Assembly: GCA_947475545.1 (NCBI GenBank)
Contig: CANJLL010000002.1
Span: 270,950 to 334,949 of the forward strand
Source of the DNA: Chloroflexota bacterium
Lineage (GTDB): Bacteria > Chloroflexota > Limnocylindria > Limnocylindrales > CSP1-4
Length of the DNA: 64,000 nucleotides
Reading direction: 5' to 3'
Position numbers and translations under genes: made by a program. The notes beneath the pieces are model-generated. The model saw nothing but the letters and a program-made list of their open reading frames with translations, did not search any database and had not been told where the DNA came from. Below, one piece after another: positions 1 to 8,765 of the stretch; position 1 is the stretch's first letter; every line of letters begins with the position of its first letter.

Positions 1-80
1 GCCCTTCGGGGCGGGGCCCTTCCGGGGTCAACCGCCCTGGGGAACTCAACGCCCCTCGGGGCTACAGACGCCACGACTCC

Positions 81-109
81 GAACCGCCGGCACCCCAGAC
101 CGGCGGTTC
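81..109. terminator. Hairpin, possible terminator
   Basis: A perfect 10-bp inverted repeat (81-90 with 100-109, loop CACCCCAGA) lies downstream of the minus-strand MFS gene and may also follow a plus-strand gene beyond the left edge. A short T-rich stretch follows on the plus strand only. The rest of 1-225 holds no supported gene. Confidence 0.45.
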
Positions 110-225
110 GGTCGTTTCCGCCCGGGCCATGGAGCGTGACGGCCGGCCTGCGCACCGGCGCACTCCGGGGGGGCAGCGCCGGTGCGGCGGCCGGCGCGCT
201 GGCGAACATCAGGCGAGGTCGGCGT

Positions 226-1482
226 TCAGGGAACTGGCGCGACCGCGGCTGTCTCGTGGGCCGGCTCCGGCCGGCGATGCCTGGGCAGGAGGATCGCGAC
301 GGCCACGGCGCCGGCGAGAAACACCGCGGAGCCCAGCCAGAACGTGCCGGGGACGTCCGCGATGCGCACGACCACGGAGCCCAGCGCGGGGCCCACGATC
401 CCGGCCAGGTACAGCGGCAGGTAGATCAGGTTGAGCGTCGCCGAGCGGCTCTCGCTGCGCACCTCCGTCGCCAGCAGCCCAAAGACCATCGCCCCAACCG
501 CCGACGTGCAGGCAGCAAACGCCAGCGCGCCCACGGCAAGCCAGCCCAGCCCCGGCGCCAGGGGCATCACAACGAGCGAGGCGGCGCCGCCCACCAGGGC
601 CACCACCAGCACGGGGCGAAAGCCGATGCGGTCACCGATCGCGCCGCCCACCGGTGAGAGCAGCGCGCCCGCCAGGGCGGCGGTCCCGGCGACCAACGCA
701 ATTCCGCTCGCGAGGCCCGGCCCCAGCCCGATCAACCGCTCCACGAGGACCGGAATGTACGGGCGCGTCAGCTGGGTGGCGAGGAATGCCGTGCCGTAGA
801 TGAGGAAGATCCGGCGGACAGCGTGATCCGCGAACACGCCCCGGATGGCGCCGAAAGCCAGTCGGAACACGCCACCCGTGGGGATCACCTCGGGTCGAAC
901 CTCGCGCGAAGCCAGGCCAACGAGGAGGGCGGTTCCCACCGAGAGCGCCGCCGAGACCAGGAAGACCGCAGAGATCTCCTGCCCCAGGCCGTCGATCAGG
1001 AGGCCAGCCAGCGCCGGACCCGCAGCGAAGCCAATCGGGCTGGCGGCGCCGAACAGCGCGATCGTCGTGCCCAGCCGATGGCGAGGCACCACATCGCGGA
1101 TCCCCGCCAGCATGACGCCGGTGTTGCCCAGCTGGAACCCGATGAGCAGCATGCTGACCGCAACGTGCCACGGCTGGCTGCTGAGGGCCATCCCAAGGAA
1201 GACGACCGCCTCCACGATGGCACTCCGGGCAATGACCGCCTTGCGACTGTACTTGTCCGCCCAGACGCCCCAGAGGGGCACCAGCGGCAGTCCCACGATC
1301 CAGAGGAGCGAGCCGAACAGGCCGATGAACGAGAGACGCTCGCCGTCCGGGACGCCCATGTGCGCCAGGCTGGCGGGCAGCAGCGCATAGACCTGGCTGA
1401 CGCCAATCCCTTCGACCAGCGAGGTGACCCAGAAGATGGCGACGAGGCGGCGCCAGTCCTGGGAGGCAGCGGTGCGGATCAT
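226..1482 (-). CDS. MFS transporter
   Basis: A 418-residue polytopic inner-membrane protein of the major facilitator superfamily with about 12 hydrophobic segments. The loop between TM2 and TM3 carries the MFS signature region (LWGVWADKYSRK), and a second such loop (GGAIGDRIGFRP) begins the second half, so both six-helix halves are present. The substrate is unknown; a drug or metabolite efflux role is typical for this type. I chose the ATG at 1482 (MIRTAASQ) because a TACGCT box sits 7 bp upstream, the leaderless spacing seen repeatedly in this window. A GTG at 1530 would add 16 residues. The gene is monocistronic and ends near a hairpin at 81-109. Confidence 0.8.
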   Translation of the reverse strand: MIRTAASQDWRRLVAIFWVTSLVEGIGVSQVYALLPASLAHMGVPDGERLSFIGLFGSLLWIVGLPLVPLWGVWADKYSRKAVIARSAIVEAVVFLGMALSSQPWHVAVSMLLIGFQLGNTGVMLAGIRDVVPRHRLGTTIALFGAASPIGFAAGPALAGLLIDGLGQEISAVFLVSAALSVGTALLVGLASREVRPEVIPTGGVFRLAFGAIRGVFADHAVRRIFLIYGTAFLATQLTRPYIPVLVERLIGLGPGLASGIALVAGTAALAGALLSPVGGAIGDRIGFRPVLVVALVGGAASLVVMPLAPGLGWLAVGALAFAACTSAVGAMVFGLLATEVRSESRSATLNLIYLPLYLAGIVGPALGSVVVRIADVPGTFWLGSAVFLAGAVAVAILLPRHRRPEPAHETAAVAPVP

Positions 1483-1489
1483 GTCGGCC

Positions 1490-1495
1490 AGCGTA
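1490..1495 (-). promoter_or_regulatory. -10 box for leaderless MFS gene
   Basis: TACGCT on the minus strand, followed by 7 nt and then the ATG at 1482. No clear -35 is visible. It is inferred from the spacing shared with other genes here. Confidence 0.4.
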
Positions 1496-1795
1496 GCGAA
1501 TCCCGGGCAGACCGAGGTTTGCCTGCCCACTCCTTCGCCGGTCGTTCTGATCGGTGCGAACGCTGGGGCGGGATCACCTCGCGGCGGAGGGCTTCCTGGT
1601 GGTGATCCGGATCATGTGAGCCGCCGAGATCCGGCGCTGGTCGTGCGCAGGGTCCCGGCCACCTGACCATCGCCGATCGGTCCGGACGCGACGATTCCAC
1701 GTTGCGTTCCGGGCCGCCAGGGCGCAGCATCCGCGCACCGGCGCCTGCGTCGAGGGGTTCGACGTCAGCAACCATCGCGCCGACAGGGAGAGTCT

Positions 1796-2263
1796 ATGGC
1801 ACCTTCCACTGGCGCTCGTCCGCTTGGGATCACGATCATCGCCGTCCTCGCGCTGTTCGGTGGCGCCTTGGGGCTCCTCGGCAGCCTGGGCCTCGTCTTC
1901 GGCGGGAGCATCATCGCCGCCGCGGGCGGTGGGAGCGTCGGCGGGTTCGTCGTGATCAGCGGGCTGGTCATCCTGGTCCTGAGCGTCGCGGAGATCGCGC
2001 TGGCCTTCGGCTTCTGGACCCTCAAGGTCTGGGCGTGGCGACTGGGCGTCATCCTCGCCCTGGTCCAGGTGGCGTGGTCGCTGGTCGGCCAGGTGCTGGT
2101 CGGCATCGACATCACCGGCCTGATCATCACCGCCGTGATCTCGTTCGTCTGGATCTACTACCTGAACAAGCCGGAGATCCGCGTGGCGTTCGGCGCCCAG
2201 GCCAGTGGCCTCCCGGTGGTAGGCAACGCGCTGGACCCGTACCTCGCCAAGATCAAGTTCTGA
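1796..2263 (+). CDS. Four-helix membrane protein, unknown function
   Basis: A 155-residue protein with four predicted membrane segments: ITIIAVLALFGGALGLLGSL, a glycine-rich second segment, a third around LGVILALVQVAWSLVGQVLV, and a last around LIITAVISFVWIYYLN. It ends in a short soluble tail. The pattern resembles small DUF2127-like or DUF4064-like integral membrane proteins, but no diagnostic motif is visible. The ATG at 1796 has a good ribosome site (GGGAGAG) 5 nt upstream. A hairpin with a T-run follows at 2311-2334, so the gene is probably transcribed alone. Confidence 0.7.
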   Translation: MAPSTGARPLGITIIAVLALFGGALGLLGSLGLVFGGSIIAAAGGGSVGGFVVISGLVILVLSVAEIALAFGFWTLKVWAWRLGVILALVQVAWSLVGQVLVGIDITGLIITAVISFVWIYYLNKPEIRVAFGAQASGLPVVGNALDPYLAKIKF

Positions 2264-2311
2264 GCCTGGTGGCCACGATCCGGTGGCCACGATCCGGAGA
2301 CGGAGAAACGG

Positions 2312-2334
2312 CGCCGGGCCACCGGCGTCGTTTT
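2312..2334 (+). terminator. Rho-independent terminator
   Basis: A CGCCGG/CCGGCG stem with loop GCCA, flanked by AACG and CGTT and followed by a TTTT run, lies 50 nt after the membrane gene that ends at 2263. A 15-bp direct repeat (GGTGGCCACGATCCG twice) lies just before it at about 2268-2298. Confidence 0.6.
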
Positions 2335-2357
2335 GATTCCCGACGGGTGCGCGCGCA

Positions 2358-2654
2358 TCAGTCCGCGGCAACGACCCGGTTGAACGGGCGGGCGCGGAAC
2401 TCCACCCAGATGCCGTTCCGGGTGTAGACGTCCTGGCGGCAGATATCCAGCGCGGCATCCTCGGAGGCGGCGCGGATCAGCACGATGGATGCGGACACGT
2501 CGGCGATGGCGCCGACCTCGATTACCACGCCCTCCTCCTTGAGGCGGAGCATCCGCGCGAGGTGCTCGGCACGGAAGGGGACGCGCGATTCGGCGGCGTC
2601 GGGGGCGCAGGTGGCTTCGACAAGCCAGGCAGCTTCGGTGGCGGCGGTGGCCAT
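2358..2654 (-). CDS. YCII-related / dimeric alpha-beta barrel-like protein
   Basis: A 98-residue soluble protein. Its pattern (EHLARMLRLKEEGVVIEVGA, then SASIVLIRAASEDAALDICRQDVYTRNGIWVEF) matches the small YciI-like fold, in which an inter-strand helix carries HL.ML.L and the C-terminus has E/D.A..I...DPF-like residues. Such proteins are often cofactor-free enzymes or sensors; the substrate here is unknown. The ATG at 2654 is preceded by a strong ribosome site (GAGAGGA). It lies just downstream of the EamA gene on the same strand, but separated by a promoter-sized gap. Confidence 0.65.
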   Translation of the reverse strand: MATAATEAAWLVEATCAPDAAESRVPFRAEHLARMLRLKEEGVVIEVGAIADVSASIVLIRAASEDAALDICRQDVYTRNGIWVEFRARPFNRVVAAD

Positions 2655-2734
2655 GGGTTCCTCTCTTGGTCGCTTCGGCCCGCTTACCCTACCCGATCGC
2701 ACGGCGGCTCAGGCCGCGGTGGCTGAATGGGCGG

Positions 2735-3589
2735 TCAGCCCGCGATGGAGGCGGAGGCGATCAGCACGATCGCCAGGATCGCCACGGCGATCCCCAGCCA
2801 GTGCAGGCGCGAGATCCGCTCGTGGAGGAGCGTCGCCGCCAGGATGACGGTCGTCACCGGGTAGAGGGATGAGAGCGTAGCCGCGATATCGAGCCGGCCC
2901 GCGTGGGCCGCCAGGACGAACAGGCCGTTGCCCGCGAAGTCGAGGACGCCCACCAGCACCGCGATCGGCAGCGCGCTCCCGCCCACGCGCCACGAGCGCC
3001 GGCCCAGGAGCACCACGAGCCCAACGCATGCGGCCGCCGACAGCTTGGCCAGTGCGAGCGTCGAGAACAGCGAGGCGGCCGGGGCCTGGCTGATGAGCAC
3101 GTTGAAGATCCCGATCGCCAGGCCGGCCGCGACGGCGAACTCCGCCCCGCTCCGCCGTCCCGCCTCGCCGGGTGCCCGCGACACCAGCACGACCGCGACC
3201 AGCGCGAGGACGATGCCGGCCAGCACGCCCCCACCGGGGAACCCGTCCCGCAGGATGCCGGCCAACACCGGCAGGGTCGCCGCCAGGAGGCCGGTGACGG
3301 GGGCCACGACGCCCATCCGGCCCACGGCGAGCCCGTGGTAGAGGTTGACCAGCCCGACGACCCCGAAGGCGCCGGCGGCCAGCCCCAGGACGACAGCGCC
3401 GGCGTCGGGCGCGGCCTCCCCGCGGAGCAGGGCCACCAGCAGGGCGCATAGCAGCCCGACGGGCTGGAGGATGAACGAGACGCCCAGCAACGGCGCACGA
3501 CGGGTGGTATGGCCACCCCCAAAGTCGGCGGCGCCCCAGACGACGGCGCTGGCCAGCCCGAACAGGATGGTGGCTCCCTCGCCGCCCAT
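2735..3589 (-). CDS. EamA/DMT family permease
   Basis: A 284-residue inner-membrane protein made of two repeated blocks of about five hydrophobic helices, the EamA (drug/metabolite transporter) layout. The family signatures are visible as W..A.F at the N-terminus (VVWGAADFGGG) and, in the second half, as SSLYPVTTVILAATLLHERISRLHWLGIAVAILAI with its conserved P and E. The substrate cannot be predicted. It starts 20 nt after the stop of the YhaN-like gene on the same strand and is probably cotranscribed with that gene and yhaO. Confidence 0.85.
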   Translation of the reverse strand: MGGEGATILFGLASAVVWGAADFGGGHTTRRAPLLGVSFILQPVGLLCALLVALLRGEAAPDAGAVVLGLAAGAFGVVGLVNLYHGLAVGRMGVVAPVTGLLAATLPVLAGILRDGFPGGGVLAGIVLALVAVVLVSRAPGEAGRRSGAEFAVAAGLAIGIFNVLISQAPAASLFSTLALAKLSAAACVGLVVLLGRRSWRVGGSALPIAVLVGVLDFAGNGLFVLAAHAGRLDIAATLSSLYPVTTVILAATLLHERISRLHWLGIAVAILAIVLIASASIAG

Positions 3590-3608
3590 GACCGAGGGTC
3601 GGATCGCG

Positions 3609-5894
3609 CTAGTCGGCCGGGGCGGGGTCGACGGGCGTCGCAGACTCCGGCCGGGCCTCCCGCGCCGAGCGGACCTGATCGGCCGCACCAGGCGCCCGGG
3701 TGGGGGCGGGCGCGACGGCGGGCGCCTCCGCGGCGGGTGCTCCCTCGTCCTGGGCCGTGGGGCCGTCGAGGATCCGGACCGCATCCGCGGCGTGGTCGTA
3801 GCGGGCAGAGGTGGTCAGGTAGATCACCTGGAAGTCGTGGGCAAGCTCGCGCAGCAGCTCCACGGCCCTCGCGGCGCGCTCGTCGTCGAGGGTGACAAAC
3901 GGGTCGTCGAACACGAGCGGCGGGCGGCGATCGCCCGTGACCAGCCGGACCAGGCCGAGGCGGGCCGCGAGGTAGATCAGATCCACGGTACCCTGGCTGA
4001 GCGTGGAGACATCCACCCAGTCGTTCCGCTCGGGCGCGAAGACCTCGATTCCCAGCGTCTGGTCATCGACCCGGACCCGGCGATACCGGCCGCCGGTGAT
4101 CCGGTCGATGTCCGCCACCATCGTGTGCTCGAGGTAGCGGGTGGCCGTCCGCATGGTGGCGCGCTCCGCTTCCTCAATCGCGGCGAGCGTCGTGGCATAG
4201 ACGCGATCCCGTCGCTTGAGAGCCGCCAGCTGCTCCTCCCAGGTCACCAGCCGCTCGGCCCGGGCCGCCACCTCTTCGGCGTCGACGCCGTTCGCTTCGA
4301 CGCGGGCGCGCGCCTGGGCTTCGCCCTCCCGCGCGGCTTCCGCCTGCGCCTCCGCCTCGCGGACCTCGACCTCGAGCCGCTCACGGGCGCGGGGCTCGCG
4401 CGCGATGGGTCCCAACTCCTCGAGGGCGTGCGTCTTGCGCTCCACCTCGAGGGCCGCGGTGTTGCGCTCCGGGGCGACCGCTTCGGGGCGCATGTCGCCG
4501 ACCAGGCCGCGGAGCTCCGCGATCCGCTGGTCGATCTCGGAGACGTGGGCCGTCTCGCGGTTCAGGATGTCCTCGGCTGCGGCGAGGTCCAGCAGCTCCA
4601 GCTCCGCGAGGAGCCGCGCCTCGGCGAGCTCCTCGTCGATCAGCTCCTGCTGCATCTGCGAGCGCCCACGCAGTCGCCGGTCGACGTCGAACTCGATCTG
4701 GTCGTGGGTCTTCTGGAGGCGGTTGTAGCGCCGCTGCATGACGCCGCTGACGACGAGCAGGGCAACGCCACCCAGCGCGACGACCGCGCCCGGGAAGCGA
4801 GCCCACACCTGGCCCACGACCACGCCGGCGACCAGGCCAAGCACAAGGCCGGCGACGATTGCCAGCGAGGACGCCACCATCGCCCACTTCCACGAGCGGG
4901 GCGGCGGCGGCGGCTCGAAGTTCGTCTCCACCTCTCCGGCCAGCTGGGCCTTGAGCTCGCGGACCCGCCCGTCCACGAGGCGCAGGCCCTCGACGGCCAG
5001 CCGCAGGTTGGCCAGCGGGATGTTGGTGGGATGCGTCGCCTGGAGTTTCTTGGTCTGCGCGATGACGGACGCGGCCGAGCGGTAGCGCTCGAACCGCTCG
5101 CTGGCGGACGTCCGCTCCGCGTCCAGGCGCTCGGCCTGGCGTGCTTTCTCCAGCATCGAGCGTCGGGTGTCGAGCTCGAGGATGGCTGCCGTCCTGCGCT
5201 CGACCGCCTCCGACTGGACGACGCGGTCGCGCTCCAGCTGGACCAGCGCCCGTTCGCCCTGCTCGACATCGGTTCGGGTGGACTCCACGGCGATCTCGGC
5301 GGAGCGCAGTCGGCCCGGGCTCTTGGCGCCCCGGGAGTTCAGGTCGCGGATCGCCCGATCCAGGAGCTTCCTGGCACGCGAGGTCCCGCGATCCCCACCA
5401 GAGATGGAGGCCTGCAGGCGGTCGCGGAGGGCCGCCTCGTCACGGGCCAGGTCATCCACCTCGTGATGGCGAACCGACGCCGTCGATCGGAAGAAGGCCT
5501 CGGTGGGAATGCCCGTCAGGTCGGCAAGGCGCTGGTCCACGAGCGCGGGGTCCGTGATCGACTCGCCGTCGTAGTCCAGGCGGACCGTGCCCTTGGCCCC
5601 ACGGAACGCCTTGTGGAGGGACCCGACCTTCAGGGTGTCCTCGTCATCCTGCTCGAACTCCATCACGAACTCGGGCGCGGACCCGTCCGCCGTCGAGCTG
5701 CCCCACGTCCGCAGCAGCTCCATGTCTGCGGAGGCGGACGTGACCCGCCGGGTCAACCCCAGCTCGAGGGCCCGCTGGAGCGTCGTCTTGCCCGCCTCGT
5801 TGGGCCCGCGGACGACGGTCAGGCCAGGCGCCAGGTCGAGATCGAGATGCGCATGGCGGCGAAAGCCACGCAGCTCGAGGCGCTTGATCCTCAC
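3609..5894 (-). CDS. yhaN: YhaN-like AAA ATPase with coiled coils and two membrane helices
   Basis: A 761-residue SMC/RecN/SbcC-type ATPase. The N-terminus has the RecF-like opening (MRIKRLELRGFRRH) and a Walker A motif (GPNEAGKTT) near residue 35. The C-terminus has the signature LSQGTVDLIYLAARLGLVR and a Walker B/D-loop (PLVFDDPFVTLDDERA) near residues 660-710. Long coiled coils connect them. In the middle, near residues 325-385, two hydrophobic helices replace the zinc hook of SbcC. This is the arrangement of Bacillus YhaN rather than of true SbcC. The start overlaps the stop of the YhaO-like nuclease gene (ATGA), so the two are translationally coupled and probably form a membrane-tethered DNA-processing complex. 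A Pro/Ala-rich tail follows the ATPase head. Confidence 0.85.
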   Translation of the reverse strand: MRIKRLELRGFRRHAHLDLDLAPGLTVVRGPNEAGKTTLQRALELGLTRRVTSASADMELLRTWGSSTADGSAPEFVMEFEQDDEDTLKVGSLHKAFRGAKGTVRLDYDGESITDPALVDQRLADLTGIPTEAFFRSTASVRHHEVDDLARDEAALRDRLQASISGGDRGTSRARKLLDRAIRDLNSRGAKSPGRLRSAEIAVESTRTDVEQGERALVQLERDRVVQSEAVERRTAAILELDTRRSMLEKARQAERLDAERTSASERFERYRSAASVIAQTKKLQATHPTNIPLANLRLAVEGLRLVDGRVRELKAQLAGEVETNFEPPPPPRSWKWAMVASSLAIVAGLVLGLVAGVVVGQVWARFPGAVVALGGVALLVVSGVMQRRYNRLQKTHDQIEFDVDRRLRGRSQMQQELIDEELAEARLLAELELLDLAAAEDILNRETAHVSEIDQRIAELRGLVGDMRPEAVAPERNTAALEVERKTHALEELGPIAREPRARERLEVEVREAEAQAEAAREGEAQARARVEANGVDAEEVAARAERLVTWEEQLAALKRRDRVYATTLAAIEEAERATMRTATRYLEHTMVADIDRITGGRYRRVRVDDQTLGIEVFAPERNDWVDVSTLSQGTVDLIYLAARLGLVRLVTGDRRPPLVFDDPFVTLDDERAARAVELLRELAHDFQVIYLTTSARYDHAADAVRILDGPTAQDEGAPAAEAPAVAPAPTRAPGAADQVRSAREARPESATPVDPAPAD

Positions 5895-7057
5895 AGCGTC
5901 ACCTCGTGGCCGGCCAGGAGCAGCCGGCCCAACCGCAGCGCGTCGCGGAGCTCGGCGGCCCCGACGGCATCCCCCGCGGCCTCGCGCTCGTGGATGCGGG
6001 CCTCCAGGTTCCGGATGAACGCCCCGGCGATGGTCTCCTCCGATGGGATGGGGCCCGTGGTCAGCGCCCCCAGCGCGCGATCGCGCACCCGCACCTTGAG
6101 GAACGACGGCGCGAGCTGGGCCTCCACCTCATCGGCGACCAGGTCCAGCTCGTCCGGTCGGACGCCGCCCAGCAGGACATCCAGCACCAGATCCGGGTCC
6201 GCGGCGCGGGCGAGCATGGTGATCAGGGCAGGCTGGCTCTGGATGGTGCCCAGGTCCACATCTCGCCGCTCGAAGGTGGTCTTGCCGACACGCCGCTCCT
6301 CCACCCGGACCTGCTTGCCGGCGGGGCCCTTGTTGAAGCTGACGATCAGCACGTTGCCGGCGCGGTCCTGGTCCAGCGCCACGGGCTCCGGCGCGCCCGA
6401 GTACGCCCAGATGGTGCCGCCGGCCTTCCCCTGCACGTACGAGTGCCAGTGCCCCAGCGCCAGGTAGTCCAGTCCGGATGCGGCGATCTCCTCGCTGGTG
6501 ACGACCACCTCGTCCCCGTCGGTCTTGCCCGGGATCGCGATGGAGCCGTGGATCAGCCCGATGTGCCAGATGGCGGCCCCGGACTCGTCCAGGCGGAAGT
6601 CCGCGAGGGGCGACCGGGGCGCCCGCTTGGTGCCGAAGACAGGCCCGTGGACGACGATGTTGAGGGACTCGAGGAGCACCGCCCGGCGGTCCGGTGAGAG
6701 GACGGTGACGAAGTCCTCGCCGGGGCGCGATCCCGCCATCGCCGCGACATCGTGCGCGCGGTAGATGGACGCCCGGTCGTACACGTCATGCGTGCCGGGG
6801 ATGATGACCGTCCGGATCCGCGCGCCGACGAGGCGCGCCAACTCGGCCGCCACCCGCTCCACCGAGCGACGCGGCTGGACGTTGGAATCGAACAGGTCCC
6901 CGGCAATGAGGACGCCGTCGACCCGCTCCTTGAGGGCCAGGTCCACGGTGGCCTTGAAGGCCGCGAACTGGCGCTCTCGCTGGGTGGCGGCACGATCCCC
7001 GAGGTCCGCGTAGCGGGCCCCCAGGTGGACGTCTGCGGTGTGAAGGAGTCGGAGCAT
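5891..7057 (-). CDS. yhaO: YhaO/SbcD-like DNA repair metallophosphoesterase
   Basis: A 388-residue calcineurin-like nuclease. The metal-binding blocks are in order: D.H (LHTADVHLG, residues 5-13), GD.FD (AGDLFDSN), GTHD (PGTHDVYD, replacing the usual GNHD), and GH.H (ALGHWHSY). A C-terminal capping domain follows. The partner ATPase gene overlaps by 4 nt, as in B. subtilis yhaO-yhaN, and together they resemble Mre11-Rad50. The ATG at 7057 has GGAGGT 9 nt upstream. Further in-frame starts extend to 7351, but that extension is low-complexity and has no domain. Confidence 0.87.
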   Translation of the reverse strand: MLRLLHTADVHLGARYADLGDRAATQRERQFAAFKATVDLALKERVDGVLIAGDLFDSNVQPRRSVERVAAELARLVGARIRTVIIPGTHDVYDRASIYRAHDVAAMAGSRPGEDFVTVLSPDRRAVLLESLNIVVHGPVFGTKRAPRSPLADFRLDESGAAIWHIGLIHGSIAIPGKTDGDEVVVTSEEIAASGLDYLALGHWHSYVQGKAGGTIWAYSGAPEPVALDQDRAGNVLIVSFNKGPAGKQVRVEERRVGKTTFERRDVDLGTIQSQPALITMLARAADPDLVLDVLLGGVRPDELDLVADEVEAQLAPSFLKVRVRDRALGALTTGPIPSEETIAGAFIRNLEARIHEREAAGDAVGAAELRDALRLGRLLLAGHEVTL

Positions 7058-7470
7058 GCGGAGCCGACCTCCGGGGTTGGCGTTGCGACGGTCACGGCCC
7101 CGGAGTGGGCCCATTGCCCGCACGCGAGCGATGGTTCCCGGCGAGCGAGACGCCCCTTGACTCCCCGCTCGCCTCCCCGAAGCCTCGGCCGGCATTGTGA
7201 CAGGTCGAACCTCACAGCCGACATCCCCGGACCGCAATTCCTCGCCCAGATGCTCCCGGAAGCGCCCACTGGGATGAGCCGAGGCGCCCCAATCCGGGTC
7301 GAGATGTATCCTGACGAGGTACACCACTGGCGGCCCCGACGGGGACTCCACGTTGGCACCTTGGGTCGCGCGGCCCCGGCAGATCCCGGCCCCACCTCCG
7401 CGTTCCCGATACCACTGCGGGTCCGCGCATGAAGCCGTCCTCGTATCCCGGGATCGGGAGGATCAGCCTC

Positions 7471-7809
7471 GTGACCTACTCAGACAGGACCCTGACCTGC
7501 GTCGATTGCGGCGCCCCGTTCGTGCATTCCGCCGCCGACCAGGAGTTCTACGCCGAGCGCCAGTTCGTGTCGGACCCCAAGCGCTGCACGTCCTGCCGGG
7601 CCACCCGCCGGGCCGGCCGCGACAGCGGGGCCGACAGCCACGACATCGGCGGCCCGCGCGGCCTTGAGCGGCCGCAGGACCGTGGCCAGCGCGAGTTCTT
7701 CGCGGCCCTCTGCTCGGAATGCGGCAACCAGGCCCAGGTGCCGTTCCGGCCGCGCATGGACCGGCCCGTCTATTGCTCCGACTGCTTCCGGAAGGTCAAG
7801 CCCAGCTGA
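7471..7809 (+). CDS. Double zinc-ribbon (zf-trcl / CxxC) protein
   Basis: A 112-residue soluble protein with two zinc-binding modules. The first (LTCVDCGAPFVHSAADQEFYAERQF ... RCTSCR) is the probable treble-clef domain family. The second (CSECGNQAQVPFRPRMDRPVYCSDCF) is a CxxC...CxxC motif widespread in Chloroflexi and related phyla. The role is unknown; nucleic-acid or protein binding is likely. I prefer the GTG at 7471, which begins the domain directly and has GGGAGGAT upstream; an ATG at 7429 would add 14 residues. Confidence 0.8.
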   Translation: MTYSDRTLTCVDCGAPFVHSAADQEFYAERQFVSDPKRCTSCRATRRAGRDSGADSHDIGGPRGLERPQDRGQREFFAALCSECGNQAQVPFRPRMDRPVYCSDCFRKVKPS

Positions 7810-7820
7810 TCTCGGGCCTT

Positions 7821-7855
7821 GGCCCCATCGGCCCCATCGGCCCCATCGGCCCCGG
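7821..7855. repeat. 9-bp tandem repeat (GGCCCCATC, 3.8 copies)
   Basis: Three exact copies of GGCCCCATC and a partial fourth lie between the stop of the zinc-ribbon gene and the convergent S51-like gene. They are non-coding and may be slippage-prone. Confidence 0.7.
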
Positions 7856-7909
7856 AGCGCCCGGCGGGCAGGGCGCAGGTGTGCGGACGGGATGGTGGCC
7901 CCATCCGGA

Positions 7910-8614
7910 TCAGATCCTGAAGACGTCCCCGCGACGGTAGCGGCGCCGATGGCGGCCGCGCCAGACCGTGACGCGGGCCGTGCCGTGGACCTGCCACGCG
8001 CCATCCCTGCCAACCAGGGCGGTCCCGGCGTCGATCCCCAGCACCGCCGCTCCGTTGGGCGCCTGGAGTGCGAGCGCGGCCACCAGCGGCTCCGGGACAG
8101 CGTCGTACCCGGGGATCACGACCGCGTCCGGCAGCAGGCCCAGGGCGGGCCGCCATGCAACCGGCCATGGCAGGAAGCGGCCGCGGAGATGCGCGTGGCG
8201 AGCGGCGAGGACCTCCGCGCCGGCCGCACAGCCAACGAGGACCGCACCCCGCCGATGCGCCGCGATGAAGGTCGCGCCCAGCCGGGTCTCGCTCAGCAGG
8301 TCGCACAGCCGCCCTCGCCGGCCGTTGGCCAGATAGATCGCGTCGGCCTCGCCCAGCGCCTGGACCGCGACATCGTCCGCGTCCGTTGCCCCTTCCGGGA
8401 TCACGATGGGCTCAACTTCCGCGCCAAGGCCCGCGAAGTGCGCCAGGGCGGTCGCGACCTCGCGAGCGGTGGCCTCCGACGAGCGCGGGTGTCCGGCACC
8501 CAGGACCACTACGCGCGGGCGCGCCCTGCCCGTGGCCGCGAGCAGCTCGCGGTCAAGCTCCAGCATGGAGGGCAGGAAGGCGCCGGCGCCGATCAGCGCC
8601 ACAGGTCCGGGCAC
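7910..8614 (-). CDS. Peptidase S51-like protein lacking the nucleophile serine
   Basis: A 234-residue protein with the class-I glutamine-amidotransferase-like fold of the S51 family (cyanophycinase/dipeptidase E). It has a Rossmann start (VALIGAGAF), a VVVLGAGHPRSS strand-loop and an acidic loop (DAIYLANGRRGRL). At the nucleophile elbow, where S51 enzymes have G-x-S-A-G-A, this protein reads G128-C-A130-A-G-A, so the serine is alanine; Cys129 is adjacent. It is either inactive as a serine peptidase or has changed chemistry. The GTG at 8614 has a TAGACT box 6 bp upstream, so the transcript is probably leaderless. An Arg-rich C-terminus follows. Confidence 0.65.
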   Translation of the reverse strand: MPGPVALIGAGAFLPSMLELDRELLAATGRARPRVVVLGAGHPRSSEATAREVATALAHFAGLGAEVEPIVIPEGATDADDVAVQALGEADAIYLANGRRGRLCDLLSETRLGATFIAAHRRGAVLVGCAAGAEVLAARHAHLRGRFLPWPVAWRPALGLLPDAVVIPGYDAVPEPLVAALALQAPNGAAVLGIDAGTALVGRDGAWQVHGTARVTVWRGRHRRRYRRGDVFRI

Positions 8615-8620
8615 AGCCTG

Positions 8621-8626
8621 AGTCTA
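8621..8626 (-). promoter_or_regulatory. -10 box for leaderless S51-like gene
   Basis: TAGACT on the minus strand, 6 nt before the GTG start at 8614. Confidence 0.45.
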
Positions 8627-8765
8627 CCGAGTCCGCCGCAAACAGCCCGGACGGCCCGCCGACCCTTCCCCGAATGCACCCGCGCCTGTATCGTGCCGTC
8701 CAGCGGGGCCCGGGCCGGACGGCGGTTCGTGACAATGACCCCGGGCACACGGAGGAGCGCGGGAT

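Noticed and set aside
3345..6467. 1040-residue plus-strand open frame over yhaN/yhaO
   Set aside because: It is antisense to two clearly conserved genes and has shadow composition rich in Arg, Gly and Pro.
7821..7855. Possible CRISPR-like array
   Set aside because: The repeats are 9 bp, contiguous and without spacers.
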